The position numbers and the translations under genes were made by a program. The notes below the pieces were generated by a model that was not told the origin of the DNA, did no database searches, and was given only the letters and a program-made list of their open reading frames with translations. This document shows positions 35,880 to 44,377 of a DNA stretch of 64,000 nucleotides, piece by piece (position 1 is the first letter of the stretch; every line of letters begins with the position of its first letter). Source of the DNA: Blastococcus saxobsidens (lineage in GTDB: Bacteria; Actinomycetota; Actinomycetes; Mycobacteriales; Geodermatophilaceae); the NCBI RefSeq assembly GCF_002938435.1, contig NZ_POQT01000006.1:1-64000 (forward strand), given 5' to 3'.

Positions 35880-36351
35880 TCAGGCCACCGTTGACTCGAC
35901 GACGACGGCGCGACGGCGGACGTCGGCGAGCACCGCGACGATCCCCTCCACCTGCGCCAGATCGTCGCGCTCCCGTAGCTGGCGGGTGTACTCCTCGTCC
36001 TGGAGCCGGAACTTCTCGGCCAACTTCTGGACGTCGGCGTGGGTGAGCGGGGCCATGGACGGCGGTGTTGCCGAGCTTGCGGATCAGCGTGAGCTTGTTC
36101 GTGATGCCGAGCGGGACCTTGCGGGCGAAGGCGGGATCCGCGATGCGTGCGGCGACGTCGTCGCGGTACGGGACCGGCAGCCTGTCGACGGCGTAGATGT
36201 GGGCGACGAGCTGCTCGACCGCTCGGCGGGCGTAGAAGCAGGCGGAGCGTGGGTCGGTGGCGAGATAGGACGCGGCGCGCACGCAGTCGGCGTGGACCGC
36301 CGGCCATTCAGCACGCAGAAACCCGAAGTTGCTCGATGCGCCTACCACGAT
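35880..36351 (-). pseudogene. Remnant of an HsdR-like (DUF4145/helicase) gene N-terminus
   Basis: From the GTG at 36351 the minus strand encodes SNFGFLRAEWPAVHADCVRA, DPRSACFYARRAVEQLVAHIY and ITNKLTLIRKLGNTAVHG, the N-terminal domain of type I restriction subunit R-like helicases. At about 36050 the frame shifts; the next frame carries THADVQKLAEKFRLQDEEYT and a Glu/Arg-rich helix that resembles a later coiled coil of the same proteins, then stops at 35880. Helicase and nuclease parts are gone. It fills most of the 756-bp gap before the HNH gene. Confidence 0.7.
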
Positions 36352-36554
36352 CCCCGTCGACCAGCGGCCGCGGACGTCGGTGCGTGGCCGAGTTGTCACT
36401 CCAGGAGATCTGTGCGTGCCGGGGTGCTGGCCGCGGAGCTTCGCTCGCCCGGCAGGGCGAGATCGAATGGCGCAGGTGGCCGCTTCCACCGATGGGATAA
36501 CGAGGCGCTGACCAGCGCATTCCGGTTGTCGGCGGAGGACGGCCGCGGTAAAAT

Positions 36555-36570
36555 TCGAACATCCGTTCGA
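36555..36570. promoter_or_regulatory. LexA/SOS box before the HNH gene
   Basis: TCGAAC-ATCC-GTTCGA, a perfect match to the actinobacterial SOS box, with one more complementary base on each side (36554, 36571). It lies 27 bp before the start codon. Confidence 0.9.
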
Positions 36571-36597
36571 ATTAGTGGCGATCGAGAGGAGAGTGCC

Positions 36598-38172
36598 ATG
36601 GGTCTGGACGACGGCTTCGTCCCGTTCCCGGATGCTGGCACCTTCCGGCTCGGCGGCTCGACTCCGGCGCCTGCTCCGCCCCGGGCGGCCGACCGGGAGG
36701 CGACCTCGGCTCGGGGCGCGGAGGCGACGGCCGCGGGCGAGGCGGCCCGGCAGCTGTCGATGGAACTGCCCGACGACGTCGCGGCCGTCCTGGCCGGCGC
36801 GCTCGAGCTGGCCGGTGCGGATCTGCTCGACGGCTCACCTGCCACCCAGGCGTCGGTGTTGCTGGCCCGGGTCCGCGGGTTGACCCAGCTGCAGAACGTC
36901 ATCGAGGCCGCTGTGGCCCGGACCGTTCGGGCCGCCGAGTGCGCCCAGGCCGCGGATTTCGACGGGCACAAGACGATCAAGAGCTGGATGTCGGGGCACC
37001 TGAACGTCTCCCCCGCCACTGCCGCCCGGGTGACGAGAGCCGGACGGACATTGGAGCAGCTGCCGCGGTGGTCCGAGGCCGCCTGTGCCGGCCGGGTCAC
37101 CCCCGATCAGACCGCGGTCGTGGCCAGGGTCGCCACCCCGGCGCGACTGGCCGCCGCGGCCGAGCTCGGCGTGGAACTGCACGGAGACGACGGGGTCGAC
37201 GCGACGCTCCTGGCCTGCGCAACCGGCGATCATCCCGAGACGCTGCCTGCCGTCGTCGCGCGCATGCTGGACTGGATCGACCCCGACGGGCCGGAGCCCG
37301 ACCCCACCCGTCGGCGGGAGCTGCACCTCTCCCCCTCGGCCGGCGCCGAGGGCGGCGGAACCATCCACGGCCGCCTCGACGCCGCCGGCTACGAAAAGGT
37401 TGCGACCGCACTCACCGCCTACCAGCAGGCGGGCCGGGCCGCTGAGGACGACCGCAGCCACGCTCAGCAGATGGCCGACGCCCTCGTCCAACTGGCTTAC
37501 AACGGCTTGGCCGCCGCCGACACCCCGATGCTGCGCAAGCACCACGCGCAGGTCGCGGCCACCATCTCCGCTGGGGACCTGCTCGATCCCGACGTGATCG
37601 CGGGCGCCGCACGCCTCGGGTCGGGCCAGCGGGTGTCCAACGAGGTGGCCCGCCAGTTGGCCTGCGACTCGATCATCACCCGGGTGCTCTTCGGTCCCGA
37701 CGGCATGCCGCTGAACATCGGCCGTTCACAGCGACTCGTGCCCGCACCCATCCGCAAGGCGGCCGACGCCCGTGACGGCGGTTGCACCTTCGCCGGCTGC
37801 TCGGCTCCGACCTGGTGGTGCGACGCCCATCATGTTCAGGAGTGGATCGCCGACCACGGTGAGACGTCGGTGGCCAACACAGCGTTGCTCTGCGAGCGCC
37901 ACCACACCAAGGTCCACCACGGCTTCTCCATCGCCTGGGATCCGGTCGAGAAACGGTGGCGCACCTACCGTGAAGACGGCACCGAGATCATTGTCGGCTA
38001 CCCACACGGAGAACCGGCTTCCCTCGATCGTCGACTTGACCTGCCCCCGGAGAACCGTCACGCCCGGCACGCTATCCCGACGAGCGATCCATCCCCGGAA
38101 GGCGGCTGCGGGTCGCTGGGCGGCGTTGCCGGACTCACTTCAGCCGAGGCTCACGGCTCCGACCAGGTGTAG
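36598..38172 (+). CDS. DUF222/HNH endonuclease protein (13E12 repeat type)
   Basis: 524 aa. N-terminal DUF222 region (about residues 45-340) and C-terminal HNH nuclease: CTFAGCSAPTWWCDAHHVQEW, then NTALLCERHHTKVHHG, with the paired Cys and His ligands intact. The family includes the REP13E12 proteins of mycobacteria, several of which are LexA-controlled. ATG at 36598 has GAGAGGA upstream. The perfect SOS box and the neighbouring restriction-gene remnant suggest a mobile or defence-linked history. Its 3' end overlaps the next gene, on the other strand, by 22 bp. Confidence 0.92.
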   Translation: MGLDDGFVPFPDAGTFRLGGSTPAPAPPRAADREATSARGAEATAAGEAARQLSMELPDDVAAVLAGALELAGADLLDGSPATQASVLLARVRGLTQLQNVIEAAVARTVRAAECAQAADFDGHKTIKSWMSGHLNVSPATAARVTRAGRTLEQLPRWSEAACAGRVTPDQTAVVARVATPARLAAAAELGVELHGDDGVDATLLACATGDHPETLPAVVARMLDWIDPDGPEPDPTRRRELHLSPSAGAEGGGTIHGRLDAAGYEKVATALTAYQQAGRAAEDDRSHAQQMADALVQLAYNGLAAADTPMLRKHHAQVAATISAGDLLDPDVIAGAARLGSGQRVSNEVARQLACDSIITRVLFGPDGMPLNIGRSQRLVPAPIRKAADARDGGCTFAGCSAPTWWCDAHHVQEWIADHGETSVANTALLCERHHTKVHHGFSIAWDPVEKRWRTYREDGTEIIVGYPHGEPASLDRRLDLPPENRHARHAIPTSDPSPEGGCGSLGGVAGLTSAEAHGSDQV

Positions 38173-38855
38173 CGCGCCTCCTCGGGGTCGGTGATCTCGA
38201 TCCGGAGGGTGACCTCCTCCTCGTCCTCGGTGACGCCGGTGCAGTCGTAGGTGGCGCCGTCGTCGACGGTCATCTCCTCGGCGCACTCCAGGTCCACGGC
38301 GACGCCCTCGCGCTGCTCGAACTGATCGGCGACGTCCTGCTCGACGGCGGACCGGGAGAGCACCGTCGACCCGCCGGTGGTGGCCAGGAGGACGGAGACG
38401 ACCGCGACGGCCGCCAGGAGCAGCAGGCCCAGGACCAGGCCGCGCCGCGACCTCCGGGCCGGCTGCGGGGCGCCGTAGCCCGGATGGCCGTAGCCGGGCA
38501 CGCCGTAGCCGGGCACGCCGTGCTGGGACGGCCCCGGCTGCCAGGGACCGGGCTGATGCGGCCCGTACTGGTGCTGTCCGGGCTGGGGTGCCCCGTACGG
38601 CGGCTGTCCGTACTGGGGCTGTCCGGGCTGGGGTGCCCCGTACGGCGGCGGTCCGGCCTGGGGCGGCCCGGCCTGGGGCGGCCCGTACGGAGGCCGGCCC
38701 GAAGGCGGCGGCCAGCTGCCGAACGGGGGCTGCCCGTAGGGCTGGGTCCCCCCGGGAGGCGCGTTCCACGGCTCGGGTGACGGCGCGGCACCCTCGGGAC
38801 GCCCACCCCGCGGGTCGCCCTCGCGGAAGTCGTCGTCCTGCGGCGGGTTGGTCAT
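38151..38855 (-). CDS. Pro/Gly/Tyr/Gln-rich membrane protein with DUF4333 domain
   Basis: 234 aa from the ATG at 38855 (GGAGAG upstream). Residues 1-135 are a low-complexity tail of PYG, PQP and QPGQ repeats, facing the cytoplasm. One hydrophobic helix (GLVLGLLLLAAVAVVSVLLA) follows an Arg cluster, and the outer part (SRSAVEQDVADQFEQREGVAVDLECAEEM) is a DUF4333 domain with the two conserved Cys (ECAEE, YDCTG). Function unknown. Confidence 0.85.
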   Translation of the reverse strand: MTNPPQDDDFREGDPRGGRPEGAAPSPEPWNAPPGGTQPYGQPPFGSWPPPSGRPPYGPPQAGPPQAGPPPYGAPQPGQPQYGQPPYGAPQPGQHQYGPHQPGPWQPGPSQHGVPGYGVPGYGHPGYGAPQPARRSRRGLVLGLLLLAAVAVVSVLLATTGGSTVLSRSAVEQDVADQFEQREGVAVDLECAEEMTVDDGATYDCTGVTEDEEEVTLRIEITDPEEARYTWSEP

Positions 38856-38949
38856 CGTCTCTCCCGGAGCCGTGCCGAACCCGGCCACCGGCCGGGCGCG
38901 ACGAATTCTGCCGCACCGGGCCGCCCCATCCGGGACGGCGACGCGCTGG

Positions 38950-41784
38950 TCAGCCGCCGACCGCCACCGCGACCACGCCGCGACGGACCCGGTCCACCGC
39001 CGCGCGGGCCGTGCGGGCGACCGCGTCGTCGGCGACCTTCGCCAGCTGGTCCAGCAGGTCGATGAGCTGCCGGGCCCAGCGCACGAAGTCGCCGCCTGAG
39101 AGCTCGGTGCCGGCCTGCTCGGCGCCGGCGAGCACCCGGTCCAGGCTCTGCCCGTCGGCCCACCGGTAGGCGGCCCACGCGAAGCCGAGATCGAGGTCCC
39201 GGCTGGCCGGGACGCCGTGGTCGAGCTCGACGTCCTGCAGCCGCGAGCGGATCCCTCGCATCACGCCGATGGCGGCGGCCACCTTGCCGGCGGGGACGGC
39301 CGGCAGGCTGGGCGTGTCCCGGCGGGCCTCGAACACCAGCGTGGAGACGGCGGCGGCCAGCTCGACCGGGTTCAGGCCCCGCCACGCCCCGGCCCGCAGG
39401 CACTCGGCCACCAGCAGGTCCGACTCCGACCAGATCCGGGCAAGCCGGCGCCCGTCGTCGGTCACGACCGGCGCGTCGTCCACGGCGCCGAGCTCCTCGG
39501 TCTCCGCCGGCACCAGCGGCACGACCTCGGGCACCAGGTAGCCCAGTTCCTCCAGCACGTCGCAGGTGCGGTCGAACTGGCGGGTCAGCGATCCGGTGCG
39601 CTCGGCCATCGTGCGCTGGAGGGCGTCCGCCTCGTGCACCGCGCGCAGCCACCGCTCGGCCACCCGCACCCGCTCCTCCCGGTCGGGGAGCTGGTGCACC
39701 GGGTGGTTGCGCAGCGCCGCGCGCAGGTCGGCCAGCACCGGGTCGTCGGCGGCCGCCGAGCGGTTCTTGACCCGCCGGGCGCCCAGGTCGTGCTCGACGC
39801 GGGCGTTGCGCAGCGTGGAGGCGAGGTCGCGGCGGGCGTGCGGGCTGCGGTGGTTGAAGTTCTTCGGCACCTTCACCCGCGCCAGCGCCGTCACCGGGCC
39901 CGGGAAGTCCACCGAGCCCAGCCGGCCGGCCCACTTGTCCTCGGTGAGCACCAGCGGCCGCGGATCGGCGAGGTCGGTGATGCCCGGGTCCAGGACGACG
40001 GCCAGGCCCTGCCGGCGGCCCGTGGGCACGCGGATCACGTCGCCGGGGCGCAGCGCGGCCAGCGCGTCGGCGGCCTCCATCCGGCGCTTGGCCTGCGAGT
40101 CGCGGGAGAGCTCCTTCTCCCGGTCGGAGATCTCCCGGCGCAACCGGGCGTACGCCCCGACGTCGCCGCGGTCGGACCGCATCTCGAGGGCGTTCCGCTC
40201 GGCGTCCTGCTCGTGCCGCGCCGCGGCCCGGGCGAGCCCCACGACGGAGCGGTCGGCCTGGAACTGGGCGAAGGAGCTGGCCAGCAGCTCCCGCGCCCGG
40301 GCCCGGCCGAAGGAGCCGACCAGGTTGACCGCCATGTTGTAGCTGGGCCGGAAGGACGACCGCAGCGGGTAGGTGCGGGTGCTGGCCAGCCCGGCCACCA
40401 CGCTCGGGTCCATGCCCGGGGCCCAGATGACGACGGCGTGCCCCTCGACGTCGATCCCGCGGCGCCCGGCGCGGCCGGTCAGCTGGGTGTACTCCCCCGG
40501 AGTGACGTCGACGTGCGCCTCGCCGTTCCACTTCACCAGACGCTCGAGGACGACCGTGCGCGCCGGCATGTTGATGCCCAGCGCCAGGGTCTCGGTGGCG
40601 AACACGGCCTTGACCAGGCCGCGGACGAAGCACTCCTCGACGGTCTCCTTGAACGCCGGGACCAGTCCGGCGTGGTGCGCGGCCAGCCCGGCCAGCAACC
40701 CCTCGCGCCACTCCCAGAAACCGAGGACGTGCAGGTCCTCCTCCGGCAGCGAGCCGGTCCGCTCGTCGATGATCGCGGCGATCTCGGCGCGCTCGGCCTC
40801 GTCGGTGAGCCGCAGACCGGACAGCAGGCACTGGTGGACGGCGGCGTCGCAGCCGTTGCGGCTGAACACGAAGGTGATCGCCGGCAGCAGGCCCGCGCCG
40901 TCCAGCCGCTCGATGACGTCGGACCGCGCCGGCGGCCGGTACCGCGGCCGGTGCCCGGAGTCACGTCGCCGGTCCCCGCCCCAGCCCTCGATCCGCCGCT
41001 CGTGCTCGCGGACGTGGCGCACCAGCTCCGGATCGACGACGGAGGCGCCGCGCTCCCGGGTGGACAAGGGGCGGGGGCTCTGCCCGTGCTCCCCGGCGTG
41101 GGCCGCCGGGCGCAGCGAGAAGAGGTCGAAGACCCGGTTGCCGACGAGCATGTGCTGCCACAGCGGGATCGGGCGGATCTCGCTGACCACGACCTCGGTG
41201 TCGCCGCGGACGGTGACCAGCCAGTCGCCGAACTCCTCCGCGTTGCTCACGGTCGCCGACAGCGAGACGAGCGTGACCGACTCGGGCAGGTGGATGATCA
41301 CCTCCTCCCACACCGCGCCGCGGAAGCGGTCGGCGAGGTAGTGCACCTCGTCCATGACCACGTAGCCGAGGCCGGCGATCGCCGGCGACTCGGCGTAGAG
41401 CATGTTGCGCAGCACCTCGGTGGTCATCACGACCACCGGGGCGTCGCCGTTGATGGCGTTGTCGCCGGTGAGCAGCCCCACCCGCTCGGCGCCGTAGCGC
41501 TCGACCAGGTCGTTGTACTTCTGGTTGGACAGCGCCTTGATCGGCGTCGTGTAGAACGCCTTCCGCCCCTCGGCGAGGGCCTTGTGCACGGCGAACTCGC
41601 CCACCACCGTCTTGCCGGCGCCCGTCGGCGCGCAGACCAGCACGCCGGAGCCCTGCTCCAGGGCCTCGCAGGCCTCCACCTGGAACGGGTCCAGGGCGAA
41701 GCCGAGCTCGGCGGTGAAGTCGGCCAGCGTGGGGTGGGAGGTCCGCCGCCGGGCAGCGGCGTACCGCTCAGCGGGGCTGGACAT
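38950..41784 (-). CDS. helY: DEAD/DEAH-box RNA helicase HelY
   Basis: 944 aa. Ski2-like superfamily 2 helicase (Rv2092c counterpart). Motifs: Walker A VCAPTGAGKTVVGEFAV, TPIKALSNQKY, DEVHYL (DEVH), SLSATVSN, then GINMPARTVVLE and QLTGRAGRRGID, followed by a long DSHCT-type C-terminal domain. The ATG at 41784 (MSSPAERYAAARRRTSHPTL) is preferred because TAACGT lies 7 nt upstream; an in-frame start at 41847 exists but sits in a palindrome. First of the tat/paf/proteasome-linked genes. Confidence 0.94.
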   Translation of the reverse strand: MSSPAERYAAARRRTSHPTLADFTAELGFALDPFQVEACEALEQGSGVLVCAPTGAGKTVVGEFAVHKALAEGRKAFYTTPIKALSNQKYNDLVERYGAERVGLLTGDNAINGDAPVVVMTTEVLRNMLYAESPAIAGLGYVVMDEVHYLADRFRGAVWEEVIIHLPESVTLVSLSATVSNAEEFGDWLVTVRGDTEVVVSEIRPIPLWQHMLVGNRVFDLFSLRPAAHAGEHGQSPRPLSTRERGASVVDPELVRHVREHERRIEGWGGDRRRDSGHRPRYRPPARSDVIERLDGAGLLPAITFVFSRNGCDAAVHQCLLSGLRLTDEAERAEIAAIIDERTGSLPEEDLHVLGFWEWREGLLAGLAAHHAGLVPAFKETVEECFVRGLVKAVFATETLALGINMPARTVVLERLVKWNGEAHVDVTPGEYTQLTGRAGRRGIDVEGHAVVIWAPGMDPSVVAGLASTRTYPLRSSFRPSYNMAVNLVGSFGRARARELLASSFAQFQADRSVVGLARAAARHEQDAERNALEMRSDRGDVGAYARLRREISDREKELSRDSQAKRRMEAADALAALRPGDVIRVPTGRRQGLAVVLDPGITDLADPRPLVLTEDKWAGRLGSVDFPGPVTALARVKVPKNFNHRSPHARRDLASTLRNARVEHDLGARRVKNRSAAADDPVLADLRAALRNHPVHQLPDREERVRVAERWLRAVHEADALQRTMAERTGSLTRQFDRTCDVLEELGYLVPEVVPLVPAETEELGAVDDAPVVTDDGRRLARIWSESDLLVAECLRAGAWRGLNPVELAAAVSTLVFEARRDTPSLPAVPAGKVAAAIGVMRGIRSRLQDVELDHGVPASRDLDLGFAWAAYRWADGQSLDRVLAGAEQAGTELSGGDFVRWARQLIDLLDQLAKVADDAVARTARAAVDRVRRGVVAVAVGG

Positions 41785-41791
41785 GACGTCC

Positions 41792-41797
41792 ACGTTA
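41792..41797 (-). promoter_or_regulatory. Leaderless -10 box (helY)
   Basis: TAACGT on the minus strand, 7 nt before the ATG at 41784. Confidence 0.6.
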
Positions 41798-41828
41798 GGC
41801 GCGCGCCGGGGCGTTGGCGCGCCGCCAC

Positions 41829-41845
41829 GATCAGGCTCCCTGATC
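41829..41845. repeat. GATCAGG palindrome upstream of helY
   Basis: GATCAGG-CTC-CCTGATC: 7-bp perfect arms. It repeats the palindrome at 41892-41908 with a different centre. Confidence 0.7.
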
Positions 41846-41891
41846 ATCGGGTGTCCCCCCTCAGCGTCTGCGACGAGGGAGGACGCGCCGT

Positions 41892-41908
41892 GATCAGGTC
41901 ACCTGATC
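41892..41908. repeat. GATCAGGT palindrome at the end of the DAG kinase gene
   Basis: GATCAGGT-C-ACCTGATC: 8-bp perfect arms. The stop codon of the DAG kinase-like gene lies inside it. Similar to 7952-7969. Confidence 0.7.
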
Positions 41909-42795
41909 GTGGCCCCGTCGGTGCCGGCGACGCGCACCGCGCCGGGCACGCACTCGCTGGTCGCCGGCAGCGGCGCGACGGGCTCGCCGTCGGCGTAGGT
42001 GGTCACGCCGGCGCAGCTCAGCTCCACGCGGGTGGCCCGGTACACGCTCACCGCGGGGTGCTGGACGTGCGTGCCGTCGGCCAGCCGTGGCCTGGTGCGG
42101 ATCAGGTCCAGCCTGCGCCCCGCCGCCACGACGGTGACGTCGAACAGCCCGTCCCCGAGGTCGGCCCCCGGGCAGATCTTGAGCCCGCCGCCGTACCAGG
42201 GGGTGTTGCCGACGGCGACCATCGTGGCGGCCAGCGTGCGCGCCTCGCCGTCCAGCGACAGCGTCATCTCGAGGGGCCGCAGCCGGGCGAGCTCGACGAG
42301 GACGGCGACGTCGTACCGGCGGCGCCCGCGCGGCCAGCGCAACCGGTTGGCGCGGTCGGTGACGGCGGAGTCGAAGCCGCAGCACAGCACGGTGGCCCAC
42401 CAGCGGTTCCCGGTCCGGCCGGCGTCCATGGCCCGGCTGCGGCCGGCGAGGAGGTCGGCGGCGGCGCTGCGCGCGGCCTGCAGGGGATCCGTCGGCACGC
42501 CGAGGGCCAGCGCCAGGTCGTTGCCGGTGCCGGCGGGGACCACGACCAGCGGCGTCGGCGTGCCCGCCACCGCCTGCAGCGCCGCGTGCGCGGTCCCGTC
42601 GCCACCGACGGCGACCACCGCCCCGGTGCCCTCGCGCACCGCGACCTCGGCCTGGCGCTCGGCGTCGGCCCCGGTGGTGGCGGGCAGGACGTGCGGGGTG
42701 AGCCCGGCCGACCGCAGGGCGGCGACGACCGCCCCGGCCCGCGCGCGGGCACGGCCCCGCCCGGCGGCGGGGCTGATGAGGACGCTGACGTCCAC
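41899..42795 (-). CDS. Diacylglycerol kinase family lipid kinase
   Basis: 298 aa. [17 protein letters not shown] at the start, the nucleotide-binding GGDGTAHAALQA (about residue 65), VPAGTGNDLALALGVPTDPL and the C-terminal ICPGADLGDGLFDV block are typical of the YegS/DgkB family, which phosphorylates diacylglycerol or related lipids. Starts 4 nt after the tatC stop, so it is in the same operon. The lipid substrate is not known. Confidence 0.9.
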   Translation of the reverse strand: MDVSVLISPAAGRGRARARAGAVVAALRSAGLTPHVLPATTGADAERQAEVAVREGTGAVVAVGGDGTAHAALQAVAGTPTPLVVVPAGTGNDLALALGVPTDPLQAARSAAADLLAGRSRAMDAGRTGNRWWATVLCCGFDSAVTDRANRLRWPRGRRRYDVAVLVELARLRPLEMTLSLDGEARTLAATMVAVGNTPWYGGGLKICPGADLGDGLFDVTVVAAGRRLDLIRTRPRLADGTHVQHPAVSVYRATRVELSCAGVTTYADGEPVAPLPATSECVPGAVRVAGTDGATIR

Positions 42796-42799
42796 GCGG

Positions 42800-43717
42800 T
42801 CAGCCGCGGGGGGACGTCGGCGCGCGGTCCACCGGTTCGTCGAGCGACGACGGGTGGGCGTCCAGCGGCGAGGCCTCGTCGTCGGACAGGCCGTGGAAGT
42901 GCTCGGCGGCGTCCCGGCGCGCCCGGCGCCGGTCGACGAAACGCGCCACCTGGATGGCGAGCTCGAACAGCAGGATCATCGGCCCGGCCATGAGCAGCAT
43001 GGTGAACGGGTCCTGCGTGGGGGTGACGAAGGCGGCGAACACGATGGTCAGGAAGAAGATCCAGCGCCGGCTGCGGCTGAGCACCTCGTGGCTCAGGACG
43101 CCGGCCAGGTTGAGCGCGACGGCGATCAGCGGCACCTCGAAGCTCACACCGAACGCGACCAGCAGCGACAGCACGAAGCCGATGTAGTCCTGCGCGGTCA
43201 GTGCGATCACCACGCCGTCGCCGGCCAGGGAGAGCAGCAGCTCCAGACCGGCGGAGAGCGAGACGTAGGCGAGCACGGCCCCGAGCGCGAACAGGGTGCT
43301 GGAGACGGCGACGAAGGCGATGCCGTAGCGCTTCTCGTTGGTCTTGAGCCCGGGCGTGACGAAGGCCCAGAGCTGGTACAGCCAGAACGGCCCCGACAGC
43401 ACCGCGCCGGCCAGGAACGCCACCTTGAGCCGGATGAAGACACCGCCGAAGACGTCGGTGATCAGCAGTCCGCAGCCGCCGGCGTCGTCCCCGCCGTAGC
43501 GCAGGTCCTCCGGCAGGCCGCAGTAGGGGGCCCGGATGAACTCGCCGAGCCCGTGCTCGTACCACCAGAACGCCACGGCGGTGGCCACCAGCAGTGCGAG
43601 CAGCGCCTTGCCGATGCGGTTGCGCAGCTCGGTGAGGTGGGCGACCAGGCTCATCGTCGCCTGGGCGTCACGCGGCGGCCGCCGACGGCGCCGTGCGCCC
43701 CGGGTCGCCTCGCTCAC
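42800..43717 (-). CDS. tatC: Sec-independent translocase TatC
   Basis: 305 aa from the GTG at 43717. Six-span receptor of the twin-arginine export system. Seen: MSLVAHLTELRNRIGKAL (residues 22-39), ITDVFGGVFIRLKVAFLAG, the FVTPGLKTNEKRY loop, GVSFEVPLIAVAL and FVTPTQDPFTMLLMAGPM. Basic N-terminal 20 residues and an acidic tail. The frame is open to 43849 but would overlap tatA. Followed closely by the DAG kinase gene. Confidence 0.96.
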   Translation of the reverse strand: MSEATRGARRRRRPPRDAQATMSLVAHLTELRNRIGKALLALLVATAVAFWWYEHGLGEFIRAPYCGLPEDLRYGGDDAGGCGLLITDVFGGVFIRLKVAFLAGAVLSGPFWLYQLWAFVTPGLKTNEKRYGIAFVAVSSTLFALGAVLAYVSLSAGLELLLSLAGDGVVIALTAQDYIGFVLSLLVAFGVSFEVPLIAVALNLAGVLSHEVLSRSRRWIFFLTIVFAAFVTPTQDPFTMLLMAGPMILLFELAIQVARFVDRRRARRDAAEHFHGLSDDEASPLDAHPSSLDEPVDRAPTSPRG

Positions 43718-43742
43718 CGCCGTGCTGCCTGGTGCGCGGGGG

Positions 43743-44075
43743 TCAGCGCGGGCCGTCGGCCGCGCGCGCCTGCTCGGCGCGGGCCCGCAGCTCCGCGGCA
43801 CGCAGCTCGGCCTGGCGGGCCTCCTCGTGCAGTTCCGCGGTCGGGTCACCGGACGCCGGCGCGGCGGCGGGGGTGACGATCTCGCCCCGGAGGGGCGTGG
43901 TGCGGGCGGCGTCCTTGGTGCGGACGTCGTCCTCCTTCATCCCCTTCATCTCGCCCTTGAAGATGCGCAGGGACCGGCCGAGCGACCGCGAGGCGTCCGG
44001 CAGCTTCTTGTAGCCGAACAGCAGCAGGATGGCCAGGATGATCAGGCCGATCTCCAGCGGGCCGAGTCCGCCCAT
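43743..44075 (-). CDS. tatA: Sec-independent translocase TatA
   Basis: 110 aa. One N-terminal membrane helix (LEIGLIILAILLLFGYKKLP, residues 6-25) with the hinge FGYKKLPD and the amphipathic helix ASRSLGRSLRIFKGEMKGM, then a long charged tail, as in actinobacterial TatA. The ATG at 44075 has GGAGGA 8-13 nt upstream. Upstream of tatC, 25 nt apart. Confidence 0.95.
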   Translation of the reverse strand: MGGLGPLEIGLIILAILLLFGYKKLPDASRSLGRSLRIFKGEMKGMKEDDVRTKDAARTTPLRGEIVTPAAAPASGDPTAELHEEARQAELRAAELRARAEQARAADGPR

Positions 44076-44163
44076 GGCACGTCCTCCAAGAGTTGATGGC
44101 ACCCGAATGCTACGCCGGGAAGCGTTCGGCTCCCCGCTGCCGGGCGGTTCGGTCGACTGCTGT

Positions 44164-44364
44164 TCAGCGCTCGTTCATGTGGCCGCGCGTGCGCTCGGCC
44201 GCGGCGGTGGTGGCCTGCACCTGCTCCAGCACCGGGCGCAGGTCCCGCGCCCCGGCCTCCAGCTCCGCGCGGAGCCGGCCCAGCCCGCCGAGCACCCCGT
44301 GCAGGAGCACGGCGAGCACGACGAGGGCGACGACGGCCACGGCGAGGGCGATCCAGAGCAGCAC
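44164..44364 (-). CDS. Small single-span membrane protein with coiled coil
   Basis: 66 aa. LWIALAVAVVALVVLAVLL is one membrane helix, then RLRAELEAGARDLRPVLEQV is a predicted coiled coil. No family recognised; position between tatA and pafC and the layout recall small helper proteins, but that is speculation. GTG at 44364 is leaderless (TAGGGT 7 nt upstream). Confidence 0.72.
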   Translation of the reverse strand: MLLWIALAVAVVALVVLAVLLHGVLGGLGRLRAELEAGARDLRPVLEQVQATTAAAERTRGHMNER

Positions 44365-44371
44365 GGGCTCG

Positions 44372-44377
44372 ACCCTA
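44372..44377 (-). promoter_or_regulatory. Leaderless -10 box (small membrane protein)
   Basis: TAGGGT on the minus strand, 7 nt before the GTG at 44364. Confidence 0.55.

Noticed and set aside
39217-42993. 1258-codon open frame on the plus strand opposite helY and the DAG kinase gene
   Set aside because: Antisense shadow; the minus strand carries clear helicase and kinase motifs.
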